DNA of 64,000 bases from Homarus americanus (Eukaryota > Arthropoda > Malacostraca > Decapoda > Nephropidae): the NCBI RefSeq assembly GCF_018991925.1, contig NW_024736071.1, positions 11,463,302 through 11,527,301 of the forward strand. The letters are read 5' to 3'. The translations under genes were made by a program, and so were the position numbers. How positions within the stretch are numbered: the first letter of the stretch is position 1; each line of letters opens with the position of its first letter. Below are positions 23,881-35,397 of this stretch, piece by piece. The notes beneath the pieces were generated by a model. That model saw nothing but the letters and a program-made list of their open reading frames with translations. It was not told where the DNA came from and searched no databases.

Positions 23881-26800
23881 ATGAGTTCTTGATGAGGGCG
23901 GCACAGAGGAGGGGTGACAGTACAGTAAGAGGAGGGGGCAGGCAGCAGTAAGATGAAGGGTGGCAGTACAGTAAGATGAAGGGTGGCAGTACACTAAGAG
24001 GAGGGGTGGTAGTACAGTTAGAGGAGGGGTGGCAGTACAAAAGATGAAGGGTGGCAGTATTAATAATAGGGAAGGGGTACAGTACAGTAAGATGAAGGGT
24101 AAGTACACAGTAAGAGGAGGGGTGGCAGTGCTGTAAGAGGAGGGGTGGGCACAGTAAGATGAAGGGTGGCAGTACAGAAGATGAAGGGGTGGCACTAAGA
24201 GGAGGGGTGGTAGTACAGTTAGAGGAGGGGGTACAATAAGATGAAGGGTGGCAGTACAATAATAGGGAAGGGGTGGCAGTACAGTAAGATGTGAAGGGGT
24301 GGGCAATATGCAAGAGGAGGGGTGGCGGGTACAGTAAAGGAGAGAGGGGTGGCAGTAAGAGGAGGGGTGGCAGTACAGTAAGAGGAGGTGGCAGTACAGT
24401 AAGATGAAGGTGGCAGTACAGTAAGATGAAGGGGTGGCAGCAGAGTAAGATGAAGGTGGCACACAGTAAGATGAAGGGGTGGCAGTGCAGTAAGAGGAGG
24501 GGTGGATGTGTACAGTAAGATGAAGGGCAGTACAGTAAGTGGGGCGTGGGTGTGGTGCAGGTAAGAGGGAAGGTGGCACTACAGTTAGAGGAGGGGTGGG
24601 CAGTACAGTAAGAGGAGGGGTGGCACAGTAAGAGAGGGGTGGCGGTACAGTAAGAGTGAGGGGTGGTGCACAGTAAGATGGAAGGGTGGGCACACAGTAA
24701 GATGAAGGGTGGCAGGCAGTAAGAGGAAGGTGGCAGGACAGTTAGAGGAGGGGTGGCAGTACAGTAAGATGAAGGGGTGGCAGTACAGAAGATGAAGGGT
24801 GGCAGTACAGTAAGATGAAGGGTGCAGTGCAGTAAGAGGAAGGGTGGTAGACAGTTAGGGAGGAGGGGTGGGCAGTACAGTAAGAGGAGGGGTGGCAGTA
24901 CAGTAAGATGAAGGGGTGGCAGTGCAGTAAGAGGAAGGGTGGCAGGACAGCGGGAGAGGTGGCAGTACAGTAAGAGGAGGGGGTGGCAGTACAGTAAGAT
25001 GAAGGTGGCAGTACAGTAAGACAGTGCGGCAATACAGTAAGATGAAGGGTGGTAGTACAGTAAGAGGAGGGGTGGCAGCACAGTAAGAGGGAGGGGTGGC
25101 AGTACAGTAAGAGGAGGGGTGGGCAGGTCAGTAAGAGGAGGGGTGGGTACAGTTAGGAGGAGGGGTGGCAGTACAGTAAGAGATGAAGGGGTGGCAGTAC
25201 AGTAAGATGAAGGGGTGGGTGCACAGCAAGAGGGAGGGGTGGTGCACAGTAAGAGGAGGTGGCAGGACAGTAAGAGGAGGGGTGGCAGGCAAGAGAGGGG
25301 TGGCAGTACAGTAAGAGGAGGGGTGGGCAGTACAGTAAGAGGAGGGGTGGCAGGACAGTAAGAGGGAGGGGTGGCAGTACAGCATGAGGAGGGCAAGGGT
25401 GTACAGTAAGAGAGGGGTGGCAGTACAGTATGAGGGGTGGCAGCTAGCATGAGGAGGGGTGGCAGGAGCCAGTAAGAGGAGGGGCAGGACAGTGGGGAGA
25501 GGGGTACAGTGAGGAGGGGTGCAGGATGTGAGGAAAGTACAGTAAGAGGAGGGGTGGGCAGTACAGTAAGAGGAGGGGTGGGTACAGTAAGAGGAGGTAG
25601 TAAGAGAAGGGGTGGCAGGACAGTAAGAGGAGGGTAGCAGTACAGTAAGAGGGGTAGCAGTACAGTAAGAGGAGGTGGGCAGTACAGTATGAGGTGGAGG
25701 GGTGTACAGTAAGAGGAGGTGGGTAGTACAGTAAGAGGAGGGGGTGGGTACAGTAAGAGGGGGTGGGCAGTGCACAGTAAGAGGGGTGGCAGGACAGTAA
25801 GAGGGTGGGCAGTACAGTAAGAGGAGGGGTGGGCAGGCAGCAAGAGGAGGGGTGGGCAGGCAGTGAGAGGTGGCAGTACAGCATGAGGAGGCAGGACAGT
25901 AAGAGAGGGGTGGCAGGACAGTAAGAGGAGGGGTGGCAGGACAGTAAGAGGAGGGGTGGCAGTACAGTAAGAGGAGGGGTAAGTAGTACAGTAAGAGGAG
26001 GGTGGCAGTACAGGTAAGATGAAGGTGACAGTACAGTAAGAGGAGGGGTGGCAGTACAGTAAGAGAGAAAAGGTACAGTAAGAGTGAGGGGTGGCAGTAC
26101 ATGAGGGGTGGCAGTACAGTAAGAGGGAGGGGTGGGCAGTACAGTAAGAGGAGGGGTGGGCAGTACAAGAGGAGGGTGGCAGGTACAGTAAGATGAAGGG
26201 TGGTACAGTAAGAGGAGGGGTGTACAGAAGATGAAGGGTGGCAGTGCAGTAAGAGGAGGGGTGCACAGTAAGATGAAGGGCAGAAAAAGAGGAGGTGGCA
26301 GTACAGTAAGATGAAGGTGGCAGTGCAGCAAGAGGAGGGGTGGTGGAAAGGTAAGAGGAGGGTGGCAGTGCAGTAAGAGGAGGGGTGGCAGTGCAGTAAG
26401 AGGAGGGGTGGCAGTGCAGTAAGAGGAGGGGTGGCAGTGCAGTAAGAGGTGAGGGTGGTGCACAGTAAGATGAAGGGGTGGCAGTACAGTAAGAGGGAGG
26501 GGTGGCAGTACAGTAAGATGAAGGGTGGCAGTACAGTAAGAGGAGGGGTGGCAGTACAGTAAGAGGAGGGGTGGGCAGTACAGTAAGAGGAAGGTGGCAG
26601 TACAGTAAGAGGGGTGGGTGGAAAGCACAGTAAGAGGAGGGGTGGGTAGGACAGTAAGATGAAGGGTGGCAGTACAGTAAGAGAGGGGTGGCAGTACAGT
26701 AAGATGAAGGGTGGTGTACATAAGAGGAGGGGTGGGGCAGTACAGTAAGATGAAGGTGGCAGTATAGCAAGAGGTGAGGTGGTGTACAGTAAGAGAGGGT

Positions 26801-26937
26801 GGGTAGTACAGTAAGATGGGAAGGGGTGGCAGTGTTGTGCAAGAGGAGGGGTGGCAGTACAGTAAGAGGAGGGGTGGCAGGACAGTTAGGAGGAGGGGTG
26901 GGCAGTACAGTGCAAGAGGAGGGGTGTATAGTGGCAG
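23881..26937. repeat. 3-kb 23-bp minisatellite array
   Basis: About 130 units of 22-24 bp, GAGGAGGGGTGGCAGTACAG then TAA. A second subtype has GATGAAGGGTGGCAG instead. The two subtypes are mixed along the whole array. Its minus strand is stop-poor, so a 1103-codon open frame and several of 200-560 codons run across it. They are Ser/Leu/Pro/Tyr/Cys repeats with no domain, start at CT microsatellite sequence and are not considered genes. Length variation between units is common. Confidence 0.96.
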
Positions 26938-26977
26938 AAATAATGATGAAGCTGGTGGGAGAAGGTTTTGATATACT

Positions 26978-26988
26978 GAGAGAGAGAG

Positions 26989-27075
<87 letters not shown>
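26978..27075. repeat. (GA)n microsatellite
   Basis: About 95 bp of GA with GACA and GGA interruptions. Confidence 0.95.
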
Positions 27076-27079
<4 letters not shown>

Positions 27080-27416
27080 GGGGCAGGTGGTACAGGACAC
27101 AGCACAAGTTCCCCCATCTGTGTTGGGTGTTATCTAGAGTAGTGTGGGGTAGGCAGACGCGGGTTGGGGTGTGGCACGCGCGCCCATTGTCACCCTCTGG
27201 GCACGTGTCCTATTGAACCCCGTAACCGTCGGGCCTCCACCTGCCTTTAAAGACACCTACCCATACCCGCCACTGTTAAACTACTCGCTACCCAAGACGA
27301 CGGCCTTATTCCTGAACGACCCGTAACACCTCGTCCCTATGATGGCATCCATATTACAAAACGACACAACGCAGCACAAAACACATCTTGCACTACAAAA
27401 TAACTCTTCGCGAAAA
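27076..27416. other. Unique, relatively GC-rich DNA
   Basis: Contains GGCACGCGCGCC near 27173 and a CACGTG at about 27203. No gene identified. Confidence 0.4.
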
Positions 27417-27629
27417 GATAACACCCCACGCTACAAGTTGATACTCCACACAATAAAATAGCACACCTCTCCAAGATGACACGCCCCACTACAAGATAAC
27501 ACGCCCCACTCCAAGATAACACGCCCCACCTCAAGATAACACGCCCACTCCAAGATGACACGCCCCACTCCAAGATGACACGCCCCACTACAAGATGACA
27601 CGCCCAACTACAAGATGACACGCCACACC
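27417..27629. repeat. 20-bp minisatellite
   Basis: About ten units of AAGATGACACGCCCCACTAC, with AAGATAACACGCCCCACTCC as alternate form. A short AC run follows at 27634-27650. Confidence 0.93.
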
Positions 27630-27650
27630 ACGGGTCACACACACACACAC

Positions 27651-28664
27651 ACCTATACGACAAGGAAGGATGTTTATCAATACACGTTTTAAGTTCTAAT
27701 TTGGATCAAAATTCTTAAAGGTTTAGAACTTTAGCCGAATGTGACGGCTCCGTCATAAAGTCCACGACTGATATTTAGAAAGCTTTGTTTAGGAGGGTAA
27801 ACGTCATTATTCTCTTTGTAATATTTTGGGATGTCGGGACCGTTATTCTTCTTCATCGAAAACTTCCTCCCGGGTCACCGCCACAGAGTCAAGTGCCAAA
27901 ATATTGTATCAGACTGGGAACACATTGAATGTAGAGTGCCATAAGGCATTCGACTGGGCCCAGTTATTTTTCTTTCGTTACGACCAACACGCTCTCCAGA
28001 TAGGAATAATGAAGCACCAACTCTAATTCACCTACTATGGCAAGTTACTACGGCGCAAATTAGTTCAACACTTGATGAGTCAATCGTGTTAATTAAATTT
28101 CAGGTTCTCAAGCAACACATCAACATATTAGGTTACAAATAGGTCAGACAGGCAGTTGGAGCACCCAGCATTCACACACGAACAAAGAGCATCTTAAATT
28201 ATAAAGTGTGTAAACGCTTGAATGTGGAGGTATCCCAGTAATGAATACATCAAATACTTAACCAGCGACGTTAACACCTGTATCAGATTTTCGACAGGAC
28301 AGTGTTAGCTAACATCAACACCGCCGACGCTCACCAACCAAGAACACTGTTCGTGAACTTGACACTGGTCCTGCCTCCCAGATACATCTGAGTGTCACAA
28401 GAAGTCAACGTGTCTACATAAGTATGGACTGAAACATTTCTTCCTTCCTTCATGTTGAACTAAGGATCATATTAATAATTTAATGAATTTCATTTACTTA
28501 ATGTGTCATACCCTGTCTCCAGTATGTAAATACATTTCGTTAGTATTATTTTAAATGTCGTAAGTTGTCGTTCTTATGAAGAACTGCAATTTTATGTTTG
28601 TTTACAAGTGTTATACACGTAACTGAACTGAAATATAATGGTGATATATCCCAATTATTATTAC
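27651..28664. other. Unique intergenic DNA, no gene seen
   Basis: No recognisable feature. Confidence 0.5.
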
Positions 28665-28665
28665 A

Positions 28666-28747
<82 letters not shown>
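28665..28747. repeat. (AT)n microsatellite
   Basis: About 83 bp of AT. Confidence 0.96.
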
Positions 28748-28749
<2 letters not shown>

Positions 28750-29068
28750 TCCTTACTTCCATCATAAGCTGTGACGCTGGAAATGAGATGCCCTGAATAA
28801 TGCCAGCTTGGAAAATGGTGTGACGAGTGAGGGAAGAGGGGGGGTGTAGGAGAGTCATGGTGATGGTTGGGGAAGGATCCCCGGAGTGAGAGGGAGGGAG
28901 GGAGAGGGGGGGAGGAGGGAGGTGATGTATGGGGTGATGGGGAAGGGAAGCGGGAGGGTCCTGGGGGGTGTCATGCCGTTAACTGGAAAATCTGGGATAA
29001 TACCTTATATATCCCTGGAGTGTGACTGTTGTTACCGAGCAACAGTCACTGGAAGACTGGAGGACTAG

Positions 29069-29404
29069 CGTCAGTTTACTGAGTGAAGACTGAAGGGTGA
29101 GCATCAGTTTACTGAGTGCAGACTGTTGGGTGAGCATCAGTTTACTGAGTGAAGACTGAAGGGTGAGCATCAGTTTACTGAGTGAAGACTGAAGGGTGAG
29201 CATCAGTTTACTGAGTGAAGACTGAAGGGTGAGCATCAGTTTACTGAGTGAAGACTGGAGGGTGAGCATCAGTTTACTGAGTGAAGACTGAAGGGTGAGC
29301 ATCAGTTTACTGAGTGAAGACTGAAGGGTGAGCATCAGTTTACTGAGTGAAGACTGGAGGGTGAGCATCAGTTTACTGAGTGAAGACTGGAGGGTGAGCA
29401 TCAG
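29069..29404. repeat. 33-bp minisatellite
   Basis: Ten very similar units of GTGAGCATCAGTTTACTGAG then TGAAGACTGAAGG. Units differ at only one or two positions, so homogenisation is recent. The 11-aa repeat frame on the minus strand is a by-product. Confidence 0.95.
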
Positions 29405-31136
29405 TATTGACATACCGTTTTCAGAACATTTGGGAAATGATAATGTGTACTTGGCTGTCTCAAAGAGTACACCTAAGGAAACACGTCGTAGGTGACCTGA
29501 TCGGTAATATTGCAGTTTCACTCCCAATTGGGTTAGAGCAATTTTGGGTTCACCAGAAGTTATATCCTGTCAATTGCAGCAATTTTTCCTAATGCTACTT
29601 CCGTCGCAAATGGATATTAACCGAGATGGTAAATTCACGTAGGAAATTCACATAAATCTGTAGTCACCAAGTGTCGTCTGTTTGTTTACAACTGACCCGC
29701 CGAGCGTACTCTCGCGTCCACACAAAAAAAACCCGTAAATTACACCATGATGCTTCAAGAAAATTGCTTTAACTGGTACCAGATAACAAAATAAATACTT
29801 TCTGTTGAATATGGAGGGAGGTCTGGGAAAACATAGATTTCTGGTTAAGAACCAATTGATAGCGAAACTACAATTTTACCCTCTAATCACCGTCACAGTA
29901 GGGTTGTGTCTGTCCAGCCGGACCTTCTCTATACTCACTGTCCTTCTAACTTATAAATTTGCCTCCGTTGTCTCTAGCTTGTTGACATTAAACATTATTG
30001 AGCGTTGGTACAGATATATAGACAAGATAAACATAATAAATCGAACAGTCTGTATACGGTGTGGGTGGTGATCCTTCTGCTTTAGGTAGAGGTGATGAAA
30101 TAAAATTCTTAAGGGTTTGATACTGACACTAAATGAACAGACAAATGCTGGCTTAAAATTTACCAACGGGCCTCCGCGAAAAGCTCTTGAGAAAAGCTCA
30201 CATCTTGAAGCTAAGATTTAAGATTTTCATGAAAGCATCCTGGACGTCATCAGTTGTTTGTATGACAGTTCTCCAATAGACAATTATTTCACACTTCCCA
30301 ACAGTACATGGGTCTGTTTATCACAACGGAAATTGGGAACGGTGCTTGGCCATCATTTAAACTTGTTGACGTTAACAAACCGAATTAAATATGGCCAACC
30401 TCCACCAGTGTTGTTGGTAGTGAGCAGCCACATAACTGACCTGATCTCCACCTGCATTGACGACAGAAACAAGGTAGGCCAACACATCTCCCGCAGTCTC
30501 TCCACAACCAAAACAGCAAACCATCAGGAAATCTGTGTCGGTGGTGCCCCACTAATCGATTATGTTCACCAGCCTCCCGTCCCTTAGTCAAGTGGCCCCT
30601 CACACCAGACCCCCCTTCGTCGCATCACCTGCCTCCCTTCACCCCTCCCTCACCACAGCCTCACCCCAACAGTCATCCTCCAGATTGAAAACCATATAAT
30701 GATCCTCCCTAATTTCATCACGAGATATTCCTCTCTCTCCTCTTTTGTCATCTTGTTACGTCTTTGTTTTGCTCCTCAGTCTACAGACAAACTCAGCTGT
30801 TCCCATCAACATTGCGTCTCGTACTGAATTATAATAATGATTTGTTTACACGGTCTCAGGTTCCTTGGATCCCATATATCCTTTATTCATTGTAATTCAT
30901 CATTCGTAAGTATTTCCAATGATTTTTTACATTTCTTGTCCTTGTTTGGCTTGTGAACACCATGTGGCATACTTGCAAATATTTAACGTAAAATTTGATA
31001 AAGTTTGGTTGAATATTGGATGTTTAACTCACGGCAAGACAAACTTTTACTTCAGTAATCTTTTGCTTTCTTTTCCCGCCATTTACTAACTACTGTTTTC
31101 ATGAACAAGTTGTGCAATGGAATTTGAGTTGATAAA

Positions 31137-31140
<4 letters not shown>
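29405..31140. other. Unique intergenic DNA, no gene seen
   Basis: Single-copy sequence; open frames of 60-110 codons have no recognisable domain. Confidence 0.5.
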
Positions 31141-31192
<52 letters not shown>

Positions 31193-31208
31193 TTTCTCTC
31201 TCTCTCTC
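31141..31208. repeat. (CT)n microsatellite
   Basis: About 50 bp pure CT and a second short run after CTTTT. Confidence 0.94.
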
Positions 31209-31940
31209 CTTTTATTTGATTTTTATTAACCATCAGCTACCTTCCCCATCATCAACCTCTTATCATCTATACAACCACTTCACATCTTCCATTCAACTAA
31301 CTTCCCCCTCTTCCTTCTTCTCCTTCTCCCCTTCCTCAGCACACCTCCCTTCTGACCCCTTCTTCACCCTAGCTAAGCCCCTCTATTCCTCCCCCCCATA
31401 CCAGTGTCCTGGGACGGTCGACAGATGGCAGAACCGGTGGAGGCTGCTGGCTGGCTAGCACATGCCGACACACCCCGCCTATACCCTACCCACTCCTCTA
31501 GTGATTTCTCCCTTTTTTTCCCCACATTGTATGAAAGAAAGAATACTGTCGCTCGTGAGTATTAATGTATGCCTGACTACCTTGAATCATAGTTACGATT
31601 TATAGCAGATAGGAAGACTGAGGAACGAGGGGGGGTGGGTGTGTGGTTAGTGGTAATGTTCGATGGTGATGTGATGATGGGAGTTTGTGGTGCCCGTCCC
31701 TTGAGTGAGGGGAGACTCCTGAAAGTTGTATAGTGACAACGCCGCAACATATCGGCTGTTATCGACGGTTCCACCCTTCTTCTTCTGGTTGTGAGTCGTA
31801 CTAAATTCACAAGGATACAAGAGAAGGGGACGAGTCAGTGATAGAGGGGCTGTTGAAGAAAGTGATGATAGGTGGTACTGACAGAAGTGTGGTGCAGGTA
31901 GTGGTGACAGACTTTTGGGGCGGTGTATGTGAAGCGGTGA
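31209..31940. other. Unique intergenic DNA
   Basis: Pyrimidine-rich to about 31400, then mixed. No gene seen. Confidence 0.45.
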
Positions 31941-32240
31941 AATAGGTGGTGAAGGTGGTGATGAAGGTTGTTGTATTGGTTGGTACATAATGGCACAGTT
32001 GGTTGAGCAAGTGGTGGTGAAGGTGGTGATGAAGGTTGGTTGTATTGGTTGTACATAATGGCGCACAGTTGGTTGAGCAAGTGATGGTGTAGGTGGTGAT
32101 GAAGGTTGGTTGTATTGGTTGTACATAATGGCGCACAGTTGGTTGAGCAAGTAATGGTGAAGGTGGTGATGAAGGTTGGTTGTATTGGTTGTACATAATG
32201 GCGCACAGTTGGTTGAGCAAGTGATGGTGTAGGTGGTGAT
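31941..32240. repeat. 70-bp minisatellite
   Basis: Four tandem units. GGTTGAGCAA ends at 32010, 32080, 32150 and 32220, exactly 70 bp apart. Units contain TTGGTTGTACATAATGGCGC. Confidence 0.95.
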
Positions 32241-32295
32241 AAATGTGGTAGCTCAGATGGTGTAGCAGGCGGTGTAATTAGAAGAGTATATTGCG

Positions 32296-32606
32296 GTGAT
32301 GTGGAGGTGTGGTGGTACAGGTGTAGGTGGTGGTACACAGTAGGTGGAGGTGTAGGTGGTGATACAGGTGGAGGTGTAAGTGGTGGTACAAGTGGTGGTG
32401 TAGGTGGTGTACAGGTGTAGGTGGTGGTACAGGTAGTGGTGTAAGTGGTGGTACAGGTGGTGGTGTAAGTGGTGGTACAGGTGGTGGTGTAAGTGGTGGT
32501 ACAAGTGGTGGTGCAGGTGGTGTACAGGTGTAGGTGGTGGTACAGGTAGTGGTGTAAGTGGTGGTACAGGTGGTGGTGTAGGTGGTGGTACAGGTGGTGG
32601 TGTAGG
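32296..32606. repeat. GGTGGT/GTAC-rich minisatellite
   Basis: Units of about 21 bp, GTAGGTGGTGGTACAGGTGGT, with a longer block around GTACAGGTGTAG repeated about 117 bp apart. Confidence 0.9.
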
Positions 32607-34481
32607 CGACTGGTACCAAACAACCTTAATGAAGTGACCACACCCGGGGCCACGTTAATGACACTCTCAGTCATTACTCTGGCACTCCTGACGTGACACT
32701 CCTGCCCTGATGACCATCCTTGGCAAACAGCTGATTGGATAAGTTTGTGTGTATGTGTGTGTGTGTGTGTGAGTGTGTTAACTTTAAAAGGAGGCCATAT
32801 TTGCCACACGGTGAAATTAACTTGATCAGGGTCCTGTGTATGGGAGAGGTATTGTTATGTTATCCTTTACTGTTATGTGTTGTTTTGATGCGTCCCAGAA
32901 TGAGGTAGAATCAGAATAATGAGAAGAAGGGAGATAACAGTGAAAACAATTCCGGAAGTAAGATTTAGGTAAAACAACTACATAATGATTGAATGAGAGC
33001 AATTTAGAGATTATAGAAAAGGAGGAAATGGGGAGAGAAGAATAACGAGAAACAACAAAGGATTCAGAGGAAGGTAAAGGAAAGAGGGGTGAGAGGCGCT
33101 GATGGTGGGCCGCACGTGGTGCCACACCTGGTGGGAGGGAGGGAAAGAGAGGGAGGCAAGGAGGTAGAGTGAGAGGTGTTGGGGTGACACAACACAGACG
33201 CATAACACCTATAGGGTAACTTCTGAGTCACGCACACTCATATACTGTACGCACACACAAAGCATTTACATTACATTTCAAAACACGCACACACACATTA
33301 TAGCGCACCTGTCATTTACCTCATTAATATCCAAACTTATCTCAAGGCCAGCATGATGCAGGCCGAGGCGAGTGAAACTCCAGAAGAATGTTTTAAAATT
33401 AGTTACACAAACATCAGGGAAGAACTTCACAATAAAGGTTCAAGAACTAATAAAGTAACGTTTCTCTGTTATATATCTTTAGTGTTTAGTAAAGTATTAT
33501 CCCCCCCCCTCGACGTAGGTCTGCCTTCCATGGTAACTCTTTATAATGAAGATTGATGCAGGTCAGTTATCTTACACATGACGAGGAGCGCCAGAACCTC
33601 TCCAGGCGTTGGTAGTCAACACGTACAGTATATATGCTGACACACGCTGGATATGACAATATAACTTATATTATCAACTTCAGTTTTATATAGGTGTTGA
33701 AGATTCTGTTACCCAACAATCCTTCCGCGATGGACCGCTTGTGTGTACGGCTGTGTTCCGTATTGTTTATATACTTTCAGAATAATTCAGTTTCAAGTTG
33801 TTAGTTTCTAGTTTGGATCAGAATTTTAACTCTTTGTGCTTATGGTCAATTAAACTTACTGTAAGATATAGACATGACTCTTCATCTGTGTCGTGTCTGA
33901 GTGTGTGAGAGGTGACGTACCACTGCAGGACGGTGTGTCTGGTTGACTCACCTTTACCTGTCTAACAGAAAGCATTTTGTAAAGACTAGTCGATGATGTA
34001 CTATTAGTTGTTAGTGCAGGAGTGCAGGCAGGAGCAGCTGTGGGTGATGCAATGATCGTTTGGTGGTTGTAGAGTGGAATAATGACTGAAGAACCAGTTG
34101 GTAGATACTTATTGATCGCACCAGCAGCTGTCTACGGCACTGCTGCAAGACTTTCAAACAACTTTGGTAATCAAACTGCCAATTCTGGATGGTTACTGAA
34201 GGTAATACCACTTATAGAACACATTAACTCTAGTGATGAGTGTGAAGGAGTTAATGATCAGGGAAGAGCAGGCAAGACAAGTGTTGGTAACAACAGAGGT
34301 ATGGTGATCTTGTTTGTGGTGGTGACAATAGAAGACTCCCACATGTGTGTTACTCTCGTCACATGTGTGGTGGTGGTGGCAGAAGAGGGGGGCTATAACG
34401 GGAAGAGGGGGAGGTGGCAGCTGTATCGTCACTCCGGCTGCTCATTAACAAAGGCAGGTCAATCCATGCCCGCCCATGCTG
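32607..34481. other. Unique intergenic DNA, no gene seen
   Basis: Contains a GT run at about 32752-32776 and AC-rich patches at 33250-33300. No gene or element recognised. Confidence 0.5.
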
Positions 34482-34815
34482 CCCCTGGGCACGTGCTATC
34501 CTGGACTTGTCTGTTGGCTATGGGCACGTGATATCCTGGAGGTGTCTGCTGGTTATGGGCACGCGCTATCCTGGACTTGTCTGTTGGCTATGGGCACGTG
34601 ATATCCTGGAGGTGTTTGCTGGTTATGGGCACGTGATACCATGGACGTGTCTACTGGCTGTGGGTACGAGCTATCCTAGACTTGTCTGCTGGTTATGGGC
34701 ACGTGCTATCCTAGACTTGTCTGCTGGTTATGGGCACGTGCTATCCTAGACTTGTCTGCTGGTTATGGGCACGTGCTATCCTAGACTTGTCTGCTGGTTA
34801 TGAGCACGGGCTATC
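34482..34815. repeat. 35-bp minisatellite carrying CACGTG E-boxes
   Basis: Ten units of GGGCACGTGCTATCCTGGAC then TTGTCTGCTGGTTAT. CACGTG is intact at 34490, 34525, 34595, 34630, 34700, 34735 and 34770. It is altered in the units at 34560 (CACGCG), 34665 (TACGAG) and 34805 (CACGGG). The array lies 0.5-0.8 kb upstream of the TATA box of the Snail-family gene. CACGTG is the class B E-box of Myc/Max, USF or Clock-type bHLH proteins; use here is inference only. Confidence 0.95.
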
Positions 34816-35102
34816 CTGCACACGTGTAGTATAGTAGGACATCGTGGGTGTCAGCTTTACTGATGTACTAAATCATTGCTTGAAAGAAAAATAATAACAA
34901 TTACTAATAAAGAGGAAGGAGGCGGCGAGTATTGATGAGGTGTGGTGTGTTTACCGTTACTGTGTTGTGTCAGTTGGCCATCAGCGTCCCGACGGTGGTG
35001 TTAGTTGTGATTGTCTTGCTTGAGGGTTTAAATCAGTGTATAGTGTGTTGTGGGGGGTGGGTAGGGAGGGAGGAGGTAGCACGCGCAGCTGCCACGGGCC
35101 GC

Positions 35103-35108
35103 CACCTG
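35103..35108. promoter_or_regulatory. Candidate Snail E2 box (CACCTG)
   Basis: CACCTG (CAGGTG on the minus strand) about 175 bp upstream of the TATA box. It matches the core bound by Snail-family zinc fingers, so autoregulation is possible. A 6-bp match alone is weak evidence. Confidence 0.3.
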
Positions 35109-35141
35109 CCCAAACGTTCAAATGTGGCGCCTGGGTCGAGC

Positions 35142-35240
35142 ACGCGCGATCATTGGCCTGGCCACGTGACGTCACTACCCCGAACGCAAGTATTGGCCAA
35201 GAATTATGACGTCATCCCCTACGCACTCGGCTATTGGCGA
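35142..35240 (+). promoter_or_regulatory. Promoter with 40-bp-spaced CCAAT/CRE modules
   Basis: Inverted CCAAT boxes (ATTGGC) start at 35152, 35192 and 35233. Perfect CRE palindromes (TGACGTCA) start at 35167 and 35207. In both complete modules the CRE starts 15 bp after ATTGGC, and the modules are exactly 40 bp apart. The third module keeps only ATTGGC. A CACGTG (35163-35168) overlaps the first CRE. CCAAT boxes are bound by NF-Y and CREs by CREB/ATF-type bZIP factors. The region is clearly richer in CG dinucleotides than the flanks. Confidence 0.7.
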
Positions 35241-35278
35241 CGCGTGCAGGGTTGGCGCGTGCCATGTGAATCCGAGGC

Positions 35279-35286
35279 TATATAAG
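35279..35286 (+). promoter_or_regulatory. TATA box
   Basis: TATATAAG lies 119 bp upstream of the start codon of the Snail-family gene. Transcription should begin about 25-35 bp downstream (around 35305-35322); a loose initiator match TCAATC sits at 35320. The implied 5' UTR is about 75-95 nt. A CACGTG lies at 35302-35307. Confidence 0.7.
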
Positions 35287-35397
35287 GTCTCGAGACGATG
35301 GCACGTGCGTAATAGTGCATCAATCTCGGCGCGGTGTTCGTGAAAGCCGCGCGGCGTGACCAACAACTCAAGACGCGTACACCTCAACACCCACAAC

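Noticed and set aside
23789..27100. 1103-codon minus-strand open frame, plus nested frames of 200-560 codons
   Set aside because: Made of a 23-bp tandem repeat and a CT microsatellite; repetitive Ser/Leu/Pro/Tyr/Cys with no domain, and the other frames are equally open.
28979..29527. 182-codon frame with repeated MLTLQSSLSKL, like an amphipathic repeat protein
   Set aside because: Product of a 33-bp minisatellite; unit length divisible by three explains the open frame.
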